Below are positions 1 to 10,942 of a stretch of DNA of 64,000 nt, piece after piece. The position numbers and the translations under genes were made by a program. The stretch lies in assembly GCA_021904315.1 (NCBI GenBank), contig CM038917.1, positions 868,001 through 932,000 on the forward strand. Reading direction: 5' to 3'. Source of the stretch: Sphagnum magellanicum (Eukaryota; Streptophyta; Sphagnopsida; Sphagnales; Sphagnaceae). Position 1 is the first letter of the stretch. Each line of letters starts with the position of its first letter. Below the pieces are notes generated by a model. It ran no database searches. It saw only the letters and a program-made list of their open reading frames with translations, and was not told where the DNA came from.

Positions 1-213
1 AAATTGGGCCCTCTTGAGGGTTTCTGTCCATTGGTGTGCTGGTTCACCTAAGTTCAAGAAATGAGCTCGGAAAGCTTCATAGTATAGACCCACCCACCGA
101 CCATTCGGTAAAACAAAGAAACCAGCATGGAAATTAGGTACTCTCCCTGACTCTGCCAACTCCTCCTCCTCCTCCTCCTCCTCCTCATCAGTGTATTGGA
201 AGCTGCTGCTCAA
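1..213 (-). CDS. Partial exon of an unidentified gene, running off the left edge
   Basis: On the minus strand one frame stays open from about 213 to base 1 with protein-like composition. It opens with SFQYTD, then a run of nine Glu residues encoded by a GAG repeat (about 165-190), then the segments VPNFHAGFFVLPNGRW and GLYYEAFRAHFLNLG. The aromatic-rich, ordered stretch after the acidic run reads like a real domain rather than random AT-rich sequence. A possible 3' splice site (TTTTGAGCAG) lies just upstream near 214-223, and a possible donor (AG followed by GTGAAC) lies near base 47. There is no start codon, so this would be an internal exon. I do not recognise the family. It could also be a gene relic. 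Confidence 0.4.
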   Translation of the reverse strand, partial: MSSSFQYTDEEEEEEEEELAESGRVPNFHAGFFVLPNGRWVGLYYEAFRAHFLNLGEPAHQWTETLKRAQF

Positions 214-1400
214 AACATTAGGAATCATTCACAAATGAAGAACATATGATGCAACTCATCAAGAGGAAAAGGATCACATGGTTGGGTCGGTAGGTGGGTG
301 CATGGGTTGGGTGGGAATGATTTCAACACTATTTCCTTATGAATCATCAAATTAAAATATCTTAAGAAATTAGTCTCTTAATCATCCATCAACTACACAT
401 CTAAGTTCTAACCAAGGGGTTTTTTTCAAAAAAAAAAACCAAAAAAAACCAAAAAATTGGCAAAATTTTTGGGTAATAATCTACAAAATTAGTTGAATTT
501 TACACTAGAAAATTGATTTTCCTCAGAAATTTACCAATTTTTTTTTGTCATGAAAGAAAAAATGTTGAGGAAAAAAAAAAAAAAAACTAGTCCCAACTAT
601 ATCCTTAAAATGTAATTTTGAAGTGTATTTAGTCAAAAACTTTATGAGAACTTGTGAACTATGATGTATTTGTTTCAATGCTTTTGATCTATGACCGATA
701 GCAATAGCTATTGATCACAAATTGTTCTAAAAGGGCCTCTGGTGGGGTGAGTTCACAAGCAACGAGAAATTCATGCAGGCTTTCATGAAAGGTCGGTGGA
801 TTCTTGGAAGGACCGCACGGAAGCATGAGGAGGAGGAGGAGAAGTATGGGTAATATAAGCCATGTTTCGGCGTTCTATTGGTGCCAGGTTGTTCAAAAAT
901 ATGTTTGTTGCAAACTTTACTCTGATTTGAAAGCAAAGAAAGAGTTTTCGAGGAGGACCCAATCTCGACCATTCCTAGAGCTACAACACACCACCATATC
1001 AGCCCCCTTGGAATCCCTGGTGGCCACCAGTTTCCTTTTTGTGCAGAGTTTCCATGTTGATACTTTCTACAATTCCAAACGGATCATCTTCCTTACCTTC
1101 CTTCCGACCTCATTGTTCACTTCCTTACAAAAAAATTTTAACACCTCATAAGCCGGAAAAAGCTGCCCTACTTTTTGTAGTGTATTTAGACGACCATTGT
1201 CAGGCCCAAGACCTCAGCAACCATCTTCCAGCGACCATTCTGGGTGGGCTAAGGGCCCATTAGTTTTCCGATTATGAACGTCAGCTATGAGGCCGAGCAA
1301 TCATTATGCACGGTAACACCCTTGGACGGGCGTATTATCAGAAGTTGGCATAGCCCTCGGCCGTCGCGTCTCGGGTGCCCCTCGGGCAGGCACCTTGTTA
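214..1400. other. Intergenic, AT-rich then GC-richer
   Basis: Bases 214-720 are AT-rich with several A- and T-runs. Bases 740-1430 are richer in G+C, with a purine-rich block (GAGGAGGAGGAG) near 830 and a CG-rich stretch near 1310-1395. Short open frames occur on both strands but show no recognisable domain, so I call no gene. Confidence 0.5.
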
Positions 1401-1401
1401 T

Positions 1402-1428
1402 GGTAATGCCCCATCTGTGGGCATTACC
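1402..1428. repeat. Perfect 10-bp hairpin followed by a T-run
   Basis: GGTAATGCCC, a 7-base loop CATCTGT, then GGGCATTACC form a perfect 10-bp inverted repeat. It is followed at once by TTTTCTTTTTTTTTT. The shape resembles a bacterial intrinsic terminator, but in plant DNA it is more likely a foldback or the end of a small element. Confidence 0.6.
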
Positions 1429-1756
1429 TTTTCTTTTTTTTTTAAAAATTTCCTAATTTTTGTTTAACAAAGGTTAGCCTCCCTTTCACTTTTTTACCCT
1501 ACTACCCAAGTTTTTAATATAGAAACTAACTCGAAATTTACAAAAAGGAAAGAAAAAGAAAAGGTAAGTATATAGTTTGCCCTCAAAACTGTGGATATTT
1601 TGGTGCAAGAGCCCTGCATAAAAAGGGTGTGTTCAAAATATATTTCCAAGTGGCAGAGACAAGTCCGTTACCCTGGAATGAGATTTTTCAATGGCGAGCC
1701 AATCAGAGGACTGCATCTGGGCCATCCTTGACAGGGGCTGCTCATTGCAGTTTTCT

Positions 1757-1793
1757 TGGGAGGGTGGGGTGGGGTGGGGTGGGGGGGGGGGGG
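1757..1793 (+). repeat. G-run tract, possible G-quadruplex
   Basis: GGGAGGGTGGGGTGGGGTGGGG is followed by a run of 13 G. Four or more G-tracts separated by one base fit a G-quadruplex pattern. The flanks are not GC-rich, so this is an isolated tract. Confidence 0.6.
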
Positions 1794-1869
1794 TTTGGAT
1801 ACTGCAATCTCATTGGTGGAAGCTATAAAAAAAATCAACTGAAAAACAGACACATATAGACAACCATAA

Positions 1870-2015
1870 TGATAGGTACCTAAATATATTCCACACTAGG
1901 TTATGTACCTACATAGATACCTAGCTAAATCTTTAGGTACCTATTTTCTAGGGCACCTACCTAGTTATACACATAGATACCTACCTAAGTACTATACACT
2001 AGGTACCTACATAGA
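1870..2015. repeat. Cluster of TAGGTACCTA-like palindromes
   Basis: The motif TAGGTACCTA and one- or two-base variants (GTACCTACATAGATACCTA, CACCTACCTAG) recur about eight times in 150 bases. The longest related block, TACATAGATACCTA or a close variant, appears three times. The core is its own reverse complement, so each copy is a small palindrome and the whole stretch can fold in many ways. Confidence 0.65.
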
Positions 2016-2039
2016 TACTTGGGATGTGCTATGGTGTTT

Positions 2040-2720
2040 ATTGTTTGTTGAGAGGGGTGGGGCCTTGAGGGCTGTCCAAAAATACTGCCTTGTGGTTAGG
2101 CCACGTCACCTCAGTTGTTCTCGACTGTTCCATTAAAATGTTCTTAAGATGGGCCTGGTAGCACTAGTCTGGTTGGGTAGCAAGGTGCTTAAATAACTAA
2201 TCATTTTGTGTCAGTTCTGTTTTGCACTAAAAAATAATAATATTTTAAAATTTGAAATTATACTAAATAATGAAATTATTGCATTTGAGAGCTTTATTCA
2301 GATTTTTGAGATTGCAGACACGTATTCCTTAAATAAATTTCCAAAGACAATTTCAAAAGGTAATTAATTAATTAATTAATTAATTAGTGCTTAACCAGGC
2401 TTGGTACTATGATATTGAAAAGTTTTGAAGCTGGAGTTCTCATGTTAACTCACTTCCAATCTGACACCAGAATGCTCTAAGTTCAAAAGCATGATTTTTT
2501 TTTTTTTAAATTTTAAAAAATACATTTGCATTTCTTGTTGATGTCAGAATAAATTTTTTTTTCCAAAAAAAATTAAACCAAAAAATATATTTGCACTTCC
2601 AATTCACACTAAAATTCCGGAAGTTAACGAATGTCATCCATAGACCTGCTCCTCCCACCAATGTAAAAGTCCCGCTAGTTTTTTCATTAGTGGTTTATTT
2701 CGGACCCTCCCTTGCCCTAA
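2040..2720. other. Intergenic AT-rich stretch with an AATT microsatellite
   Basis: The stretch is AT-rich with A- and T-runs. An uninterrupted (TAAT)n microsatellite runs at about 2361-2387. No coding frame of note was seen. Confidence 0.6.
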
Positions 2721-2723
2721 TTT

Positions 2724-2845
2724 CTTACTGTACCTTCGGAAATCCGGAAGGGTACAGTACACCCTGTCAACCGTGCCTTCTGAATACCGGAAGGTACAGT
2801 ACACCCTGTCAAAACCGTGCCTTCTGTATACCGGAAGGTACGGTT
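2724..2845. repeat. Three imperfect copies of a palindromic GTACCTTC/GGAAGGTAC unit
   Basis: The unit is CCTTCGGAAATCCGGAAGGGTACAGTACACCCTGTC or close to it. It recurs as CCTTCTGAATACCGGAAGGTACAGTACACCCTGTC and CCTTCTGTATACCGGAAGGTACGG. Spacing is about 54 bases then about 50. Each unit is itself an inverted repeat (CCTTC...GGAAGG), so this is a tandem of small hairpins. Confidence 0.65.
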
Positions 2846-3038
2846 CTCACGTTCATCTTTAGTGTATTCATCTTTTGTCGACCTTGTGTCGTGAAAGATT
2901 CGCTTTTTTGAAAGCTACTGTTTAAAGGGTAAAAGGACATAAAGCAAAAAGAAAGCGGAATGAAGGCCCAAAAAAAAAAGTTAGAAAAAGATGAAAAGAA
3001 AAAACCAAGTGAGAATTTAGGGTAGGTGAAGGTTTTGT

Positions 3039-3122
3039 AACTAGGACCTTCTAGAATTTAGGCCCCTTCCCCTCAGCCTACCAGGCTCGGGAGGGGACCT
3101 CAAAATCCAGAAGGTCCTAGTT
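3039..3122. repeat. Foldback of about 36-bp arms
   Basis: The left arm begins AACTAGGACCTTCT and the right arm ends AGAAGGTCCTAGTT, a perfect 14-bp outer match. An imperfect inner stem follows (CCCCTTCCCCTC against GAGGGGACC) around a loop near CCTACCAGG. The whole 84 bases would form one long hairpin, like a foldback transposon relic or a small-RNA precursor. Confidence 0.65.
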
Positions 3123-3312
3123 ATGAGACCTTCTCCTATACAGACTGCCCCTGTAGGTCAGGGCTCACTAGTGATAACCCGTGCATAGGGGCCCCCACTG
3201 AACTCACCACTCCATCATGAAGGATGGATGGTAAGTGGTCAGGAAACAGTTTTTCTGTTAGGTTCCAGTTCCCTAGCTAACCATGGTGGTTAGCTCAGTT
3301 GGTTTTTTCTTT

Positions 3313-3363
3313 CCTACCTACCTACTAACTAACAACCCACAAACAGGTTGTTAGTAGGTAGGT
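3313..3363. repeat. Inverted repeat of CTACCTACTAACTAACAAC type
   Basis: CCTACCTACTAACTAACAAC is followed, after about 10 bases, by GTTGTTAGTAGGTAGGTAG. The arms differ by one 4-base repeat unit. The stretch is also a local variant of the TAGG/CCTA motif seen near 1900. Confidence 0.6.
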
Positions 3364-3755
3364 AGTAAAAACAGCCCTTGGCTATGTAACAACCATCTCC
3401 TTACCTACAAGTTGCCTATTTTCCTACCCATGTGCCTATATTTGAGACTTATTCCTAACAAAATTGGTTACCACGATGAAACCAAATATTAACTCAGCTG
3501 AGGTTCATCCACAACTGAGTGATAATGGACATCCAGTGGATGGGTTTAGGGTTTAGGGTTTACTGGTAGGTGCTGGTTCATTGTGGTTGTGTATAGGGGG
3601 GAAAGAGAAGGGGGAGAGACTAACAAACAAAAATAACAACTCAAGAATATCAATCAATTGTCAGATGGGCTTTTTGGGTTCTTGTCTAAATCATCAAAGT
3701 AAAGTAAAGAAATGACAAGTTGCCAACTTAGGTGTCAAGAGCTTGGCCATTTTCA

Positions 3756-3797
<42 letters not shown>

Positions 3798-4230
3798 GCC
3801 TGAAGTAAGTAAAGAAGAAGCTCAAGTGCCAGTTTTCAATTCTCGGACCCCATTTTCAACTAAAATATCTTTGGGAGATCCAACTCTTTACCAGAAGATC
3901 TTTTGAGTTTGCATACTACCTTTTGAGCTTTTGTCAGCTCAGTTCCTTAAGTGACACTTATGATGTAAACTTGAGGACTTACATTGTCTCTCTCTCTCTC
4001 TCTCTCTCTTCAGCACCAACCTTAAGCCTAAAACTTCTTTGAGTGATTTTTAAAAAAAAAAACCTTAGTGTTGCAGATTCTGACTTGATTGCACATGTGA
4101 CCTTTTTTGGTCACTGAAGTCACAGTTTTTAAAAAAATTTGGGGGAAACTTTTCTTTTATTTGCCAATCAAGTATGACCAAATGGCTCTTTACCTTAGCC
4201 ATGATTGCACATGTGACTTTTAAGGTTGTT
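3364..4230. repeat. Intergenic with GA and TC microsatellites and a short telomere-like motif
   Basis: About two copies of TTTAGGG lie at 3544-3561. A (GA)n tract lies at about 3759-3795 and a (TC)n tract at about 3986-4010. The two tracts are complementary and ~200 bases apart, so the DNA between them could loop. A 3712-3906 open frame is carried by the GA repeat and is not a gene. ATTGCACATGTGAC occurs twice, near 4089 and 4205. Confidence 0.6.
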
Positions 4231-4350
4231 GGGTGTGTGTAATTGTAAGAAGAAAATGTGAAACACTTTGTTGGTGTGTTTGTGAGAAGGAAACGTGCAA
4301 CACTTTGTTGGTGTGTTTTGTAAGAAGAAAATGTGAAACACTTGGTTTGT
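4231..4350. repeat. Tandem array, 37-38 bp unit, about three copies
   Basis: Successive units start at about 4245, 4282 and 4320 and read GTAAGAAGAAAATGTGAAAC, GTGAGAAGGAAACGTGCAAC and GTAAGAAGAAAATGTGAAAC, each followed by ACTTTGTTGGTGTGTTT or its start. The middle copy has diverged more than the outer two. Confidence 0.75.
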
Positions 4351-4599
4351 CAATCAATTGGCCAGAGTGAGTGAACATGCCCATTGCATGGATGAGTTGG
4401 TCATTGATTAGAAAAGCACGTGTCGCTGTTCAAATAAGACCCTGTGATTGAACACATGATTTAGGAACATTGTGTTTGGCTTTGCTTTTTTTTTTTTTTA
4501 AAAAAAATTTTTCCCAGCATTCAACCAAAGATAGTGTGTTTTGTGTTTGGATATGGGTGTGAATTAGGGCACTTATAAAATTAGATAAGCTCTAATTGA

Positions 4600-4810
4600 A
4601 AGGGATCGTTTGGTGATGGGAGATGAGATATCACATTACAAGGCACACAACTAGTTACAAATTTGTAAAAATCCTCATGTGGATGGTGGTTTTAGTGCTT
4701 TGGTTATTATGGGTGTGATTTAATTTAAGGTAGATTTAAAGATTTTGTGGCTCATTATGTGAAAGCAAATATTTGGTGATGGGAGTTGATTTATCACATT
4801 CAATAACATT
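4600..4810. mobile_element. Possible MITE sharing sequence with the 5' flank of the pogo-like relic
   Basis: TTTGGTGATGGGAG followed by ATATCACATT or TTATCACATT occurs twice (about 4611 and 4772). The stretch 4700-4810 (TGTGATTTAA, AGATTTAAAGATTTT, CATTATGTG, TTTGGTGATG) lines up with 54605-54690 (TGTGATTTAG, AAATCTACAAATA, CATTATGTG, TTTGGTGATG). That place lies just upstream of the pogo-like transposase relic, which suggests a small non-autonomous relative. The alignment is by eye and the ends are not defined. Confidence 0.35.
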
Positions 4811-7800
4811 CATAGGTACCATGGATGTGTTAAAACCTTGACTTTCTTAGAACGTGTATTTCAAACTTTAAGCATAAAAGATGTATTTTCATGCACTTTA
4901 TAATAAGCTATCCTACCAGGCAAAGGACACATTGTTTACTTTGGATATTACATTGTGTAAAGTATACCAAAAGAGTTTCCTTTCAATTTTGAACATGATG
5001 CATTTTTTGTCAAAACAAAGCACCATAATCACAAGTTCATGGGGGCAAGTTCAATACAACTAAAAACTAAGCCATTCATCTTCACTTGTCTTAACTATTC
5101 AAAGAATGTTTTTGTTACCAACAAACTTGTAAGATGAAGTTGAAACTTCCTTAAAGATTTTAATTCATAATGCAATATTATCAAAAAAATTAAGTAGGAG
5201 ACCAAAAAAAAAAGATTAAAATAAATAGAGCCAAGATATCTTTGAGACATCATTTTGGAAAGTGGTAATTTTTAAATTTCTTGGTACCCAAGGGTGCAAT
5301 TACCATAAAAAGAGCCACCAGCAACAAGGTTGGAATCCTTTCCAAGGATTATAATGTACATGTGGCCTTCACATATTGGTTTATTAAATACCAAAATTAT
5401 ATTCAAACATTTTTCGTTTTTTGAAATATATATTTTTGAACTTGGTATTGAGACCATATATGAAACATATAAAGAAAATTTATTTATATTACATCAAGTT
5501 TTATATTATAATCAAATGTACAACATTCTTGATTGGACCAATTATGAATTGAAAATATAGAAATATTGAAATCCATCCTTGGGTGGACCCATTAGGAATT
5601 AGGAATCACCTCAAGGAATGATAAAACTAATAAAATTGTCAAAAAAATATTTTTGGACCCTTATTTTTAAATGTTTTCATAATCACAATTTTTTGAATTT
5701 GATCATGTTTATGCATTGATGCCAAAATATAAAATTTTAAATGTTCATTGGAATAAAAGAGTGAGAATTATGTCAATTTTGATTTCCTAATTGCAATGGC
5801 CCTTTTTAAGTCACCCTCCTGAACTTTGAAAATTCATAATTAAATTCTACCTATTCAATTAATTACATAATAAAAAATTTAAATAGAATGCTTCCTAAGG
5901 TATTATGGAAATTATTTCAACATAAAAAACCAAAACATGTTTCAAACTTGTGTTTGTAACCAAAATGTTCAAGGAAAAGAAACCTTGTGACATTTTTGAA
6001 ATTTTTGTAAATGCAATGATTAGGAATATCAAAATAAAAAATATTTTTTAGCTCATTAAAGATCAAAATTTTACACAACATAGTTAATGTAATCACAAAA
6101 TTTTTTTAATGAAAAGTTTCATTAAATGTTTCCTATGATTTTTAAATTCAATAGGTCTAGTAAAATGAAGGGGTGACATTCCTAATTCCACCCAAGGATG
6201 CTTATGCCCATTATATATTGTTCATCATTCCCAATGCATTGAAGTTTCGAATGTGTAAATTATGTTTTAGTTGAAATCAATTTTAAGAAATTGATTTGGG
6301 GGATTACTTTATAATCCATCAAATATAGGAAAACTTATCTCCATTTCTTTGAAAAACATGAAAAAAAGGGTGCAACTAAGTTTTGGAAAAAATGATAATA
6401 TATAATTTACTGAAACATAAATAAAACCTTTAAAATTGGTAATGAAAATAGATGTAGAAAATATTTAACATGTTATTCTTGTAATATTCTATTACTTCAA
6501 ATGGGGTTGCCAAAATTGTTATAACGAATGTTTTGGAATGACTTGGAGGTCTTTTAATGTTTTTTAAAAATTTTTATCAAGGTATATTATCTTCGTTCAA
6601 GTGCAAGGTGCAAACTTCCGTGTGTTCCTAGTGTACCCATTGTTTTTTTAACATCCTTATTGACACCCTTAATGTGATTCCATGGTTTCCCATCAATAAG
6701 ATGATAAAAACATTGATTTAAAAAGAGCTTTCCATCCAATATTAGGATCACACAAATGTTATTACAAACCTATGATCCACCTTCAAGCTCTAGCTTACTC
6801 TTGAATATGAAGTGAACACCTCATGTAAATGTCACCTCCTTTAATTGGAGTGAATCATCACATCCATTGAAATATTTGATATTAAACTTACTTAACATAT
6901 CTCATAGTCCTAAGAATATGTGCATGTGACACAAATATCTCAAGTAATTATAACTTGGTAGAAATAATTTGACAAAAAATTGATATCCAACACTCTCAAC
7001 ATCTTGTTTAATGCCCTTGTTGCTTGAAAAACTCTTTCAATGAACTTCCATACACCCATACCACATTTCCCAATATTTATATTATAACCCAACATCCTTC
7101 CAAAAGCCCTCCTTGCTCCCCATAAATAAATCTTTTTTTGGTGTGTTTTTTTGTGTGCCTTGCCATTTTTTAATCCTTTTTCCACCATTTCATCACCTTG
7201 TTTACTATAACAATGTTGTTGCCCTTTGACATATATATTCCTTGTTGTCTTAATGTTCCCCTATCATTTTTTATTTGAAACAAAAATCTTTAATCTTGAA
7301 CATAATTTTTACTAAGGATGATGCCCAAATTTGAAACATCTTGAAAATCAAGAAGGGAAAAGAGATATTAGTTTCATACCCCCAAAAAAAAAACCCCCCT
7401 TTATCCCATGCGTTTTATAAAATATACAAAAAGAGATTTCTTTGAGCATCAACTACAACTAGACATACTGAAATCAATTAATCAGTGTTATCCATTAACA
7501 ATGCATTGAAATGTAAATATCTAATGCCCATTAACTTTTTCAAGGTGCCCAATTCTTGAAAATATTTTATTTTTTATGTTTTAAAAATCCAACATGGACA
7601 TCAACATTGATTGTTTTTTTTAAAAATATCACCCAACTATGAATAAATAAATTTGTTTGTCAAATAAAAAGAATTGAAATTTATGAACATTTTAAAATTG
7701 AAGATTCTTTAGGCCTTTAAAAAGTTTACCAACTAAACAAAGTTGCTTTAGACACAATTCATGAAATGTGTTATGGATGGTTTCACATGTATTGATAAAT

Positions 7801-8469
7801 ATATGAATTTTGGATTTCTAATGATGACATGGAAGACAATGAAGCAACCACAAGATATGTGATTGGTGTCATCAAATAGATCAAATCTTACATGACCTTC
7901 AATGTGACCATTAGACACAACAAGAGGGACAATTGAAACATCAATATGATTGTATCAATTGTTTTCTATCACATTTGATTTACTCAATTGATCATTTGAT
8001 AGACAAATTTAGGGACATTAGTGTATGATTTTCATAAAAAAGAACAAAATGAAACTTTTTACACAAAATATGTAAATACAAAAAATTAACACACAATATT
8101 AAGGAAAAGTTCAAAAAAGGTGAGCACAACCATGTGAAAGGAAAGGATGGAATTCATTGCACATGTAGAGTGTACAAGAAACAAACCAAAGTTCCAAGGA
8201 AATGCTTATTCATAAGGCAAAAGAATAGCAAATGTCTTTGAGTGTAAGAAAAAATCAAAATGTCTTGTGAGATTTTTGGATTAAACCTAAAGAAAGATGC
8301 AAAAAGAAACAAATCATGAATTCAACATTGTATGTGCATGATAGTCATGGTTGAAGTCGGGCAAAAAGTCACAAGAAGATGCTCACCAAATCAAGGACAC
8401 AAACGAAGAATTAATCTAATGAAAAAAATTCAATTCAATTTTGCATGCACATGTACGAATAGAGACTAT
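4811..8469. other. Long AT-rich intergenic region, no gene seen
   Basis: The region is AT-rich with many homopolymer runs. Open frames such as 5330-5560 (plus) and 6940-7188 (minus) are short, biased to Phe, Ile, Lys and Asn, and show no domain. I see no transposase, RNA gene or ordered repeat here. Confidence 0.55.
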
Positions 8470-9172
8470 TTGTTGCAGTACAATTTAAACAGTGGTTGAT
8501 GGGACCCTATGGCTTGCAGGCATTCGCTGTTCACAGGGGTGTTATAAAAAGCAGTTCACTAGATCTTACAAGCTTCGGTGCCTGGCTGTGTGGTACCGTT
8601 TTCATCCCCTATTTTGGCTCTGTTGACGGAGCAGAATAAAAGTCTTTCCTGTTTGCTTACCAATTGGTGTATGTTGGTGAATGCTGGAATGCTGGAAATT
8701 TATAGTTGGTGCTTGACAATTAGGTCTGTTTTGATCTTTGGTACCTATGTGGGCCTGGGTACCATCTTTGCAAATGCAATAAGCAGATGTAAAAGGTAGA
8801 GCAAGTTGGATCCAGAACTGATTATGGAGTTAGAAAGTCATGAACACTATGAGACACTGTGGGACTCTCTCAAGAAACCGAAGGTCAGTTGTCTACCCTC
8901 CTCCAGATAGTGGCTTCTTTTCTCAATAATGTTGACAACATTCCTTGCTTCATTCTCATATATAGCTTATAGTAATTTCTTGTGGAGTCTATTGGTAACA
9001 CATTGTAGACAGTGATGATTCATCTTGTTTGTGTTAGCAAACTAATGATGTAGAAGATGTGGTTTGCTTTGTTGGAGGAGGTGATGGATTTGTTGACCTC
9101 AACTTTTTGCAACATCAGAACCGTGCAGATATCATCCAATAAATATATGTAAGTAAATTATTATTGGGAAGC
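8470..9172 (+). pseudogene. Coding-like exon remnants of an unidentified gene
   Basis: After a good acceptor (TTTGTTGCAG, near 8480) one plus frame reads MGPYGLQAFAVHRGVIKSSS then LTSFGAWLCGTVFIPYFGS, up to a stop near 8637. A second frame continues with YVGLGTIFANAISRCKR, a stop, then LDPELIMELESHEHYETLWD, reaching a donor-like GTCAGT near 8883. After TTGTGTTAG a third block (about 9039-9150) encodes DVEDVVCFVGGGDGFVDLNF and ends in TAA. The hydrophobic first half suggests a membrane protein. Frame changes between blocks and one in-frame stop point to a relic, though missed introns could explain part. I cannot name the family. Confidence 0.3.
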
Positions 9173-9360
9173 ACACAGCCCCATTAAAGCAAAATGTGGC
9201 TTACTTCAAAGTGAATGTGACTGTGCATATTTCTAATTTACATAAAATATGTGTAAATGGTTGTGCAGATGGTGGTGCGGAGCAGTGCCGAGCTCTAGTT
9301 GGGTAACATACAACATTGACCTTCACACAACTCCAGGACACTGGTGAGAGCAGACAGAGT

Positions 9361-10942
9361 CACTGTACTGTGCTTGTTTTATTTATGATATGGTAGTTGT
9401 TCACTATCAATACATGTTTGCTGTTTGAAGGTCAATAATGAACATGTGGGTGACTGCCCACTAGTATTGAAAACTGTTCTGCGGTTTTCTTCTTTTTCTG
9501 TTTCCAAGGGTTGTTGGATCATCGCGTCTTCTTCCTCTCTTTTCTTGACATCAATCGATATGTTGCTGGATCTGAAACCTTGATATGTTGTTGGAAATGA
9601 AACCTTGGTAACGGTTTTATTAGGTCAATTGTACACATGGAGAAGGTCTCAATACTTGTGACAATTTTTTTCCCAAATGGTTGTGCACAAGTTCTAAATG
9701 TTTTTCAAGATAGTTTCCAGCCGCATGCTCATCTACAATCTGGATTTTTGCATTGGATTTTGTTTTTTTGGGTTACCAAGTGGTGAAAATTCGCCCAAAA
9801 AAACGCTTGACCATAAAATTAGTGTATATTCAAATATCAAACATAGTTCCCGCATTCGGTAAAAGCAGATCTACCCACACTACATGTGGGCCTCTCCAAG
9901 CATCTGCTACATCCAAAGTAGTGTGCAAGTTTTTTCCCCACCACCACTCACAAACATGAATTATTGAACAATGTACACAAGGATCAAATAAATGCCACCA
10001 CATGGACCAATCATTGTGACTCCCCAATGAAAATCAATCATATTTATGAACCCTTTTGAAGAGCACTACCCTAATATGTAGGGGCAGCTTCAACACATGT
10101 ATGTCAAATAATTAATATTTTGAAGATTTTGTGTTGAAAAATAGATTGCCTCTTGAATATCCCAAAACATTTTGTATTTTTCTTCACAATATTTTTGAAA
10201 ATTTTCACATTTTTTACAAATGAAATAATTAATGTCAAAACTTTCAAGGTACTATATCTTGTGCATGTTTACATGTCCAATCTCAAATAATTCTCTATTT
10301 AAAGCCCAAATTTTATTCAAATAATATAGTTCACAAGCCATCACATTGTTGCTAGTGGAGCTCCTTTAATACATTCAATTATTATGGATTTGTTTGAGTT
10401 AGAGGTGAAAGCATGATGGAAGTCTCCAAACATGTTGATGCTAGTGAAGGTGTGCCTTACAACTTATTATGATCATGAGTAAGCTTTCCCAATGTGCACC
10501 CATGAAGTGAAGGTGTTGGTTCTCTAGTACTTATGTTAGTGAAATTCAAGTAGTTCTACTTTGAATCCTTTTGTGGACTCTCCACAAGAAAGAGAAAAAT
10601 CTTCTACATGTCCGTTGATCACCTAGACAATGCCAACAAGATGTTTAGATGTTTGTTAAACTATTCATGTTAGTTTCATACATTGTGGATAAGATGTTGA
10701 GAAGTTCATTAAACTTTTCATGTTAGTTTTGTGCATTGGTCTTTGAAGTGTGAATCTGTGTCCTTGTAGTTGTTTGCAATTGTGGGTTGGGTTAAATGTT
10801 TGCATAGAGTGGTGCTATCCTTTTAGGAATTAAGTTATTTTTAGGGACATTAATTTTGATCTGTGTGTGCTATGACATCCCTCCTCACATAGCCACTGAT
10901 CATGATCTCCTTTGATCCAAAGTCAAAGTTGTGTACTCTACC
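9361..10942. other. Intergenic; one dispersed repeat
   Basis: No gene was seen. Bases 9745-9805 (CCAAGTGGTGAAAATTCGCC and flanks) match 31365-31425 (GCAAGTGGTGAAAATACACC) in the same orientation, marking a dispersed repeat. The rest is AT-rich. Confidence 0.5.

Noticed and set aside
1402..1445. Rho-independent terminator
   Set aside because: Shape fits, but the window is plant nuclear DNA with no bacterial gene before it; kept only as a hairpin.
1668..1859. Open frames across the G-run
   Set aside because: Low-complexity Pro/Gly translation of the tract; no protein features.
3544..3561. Telomere or telomere fusion site
   Set aside because: Only about two TTTAGGG copies; this short motif is common in plant DNA.
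3712..3906. Open frame with Glu-Arg repeats
   Set aside because: It exists only because of the GA microsatellite.
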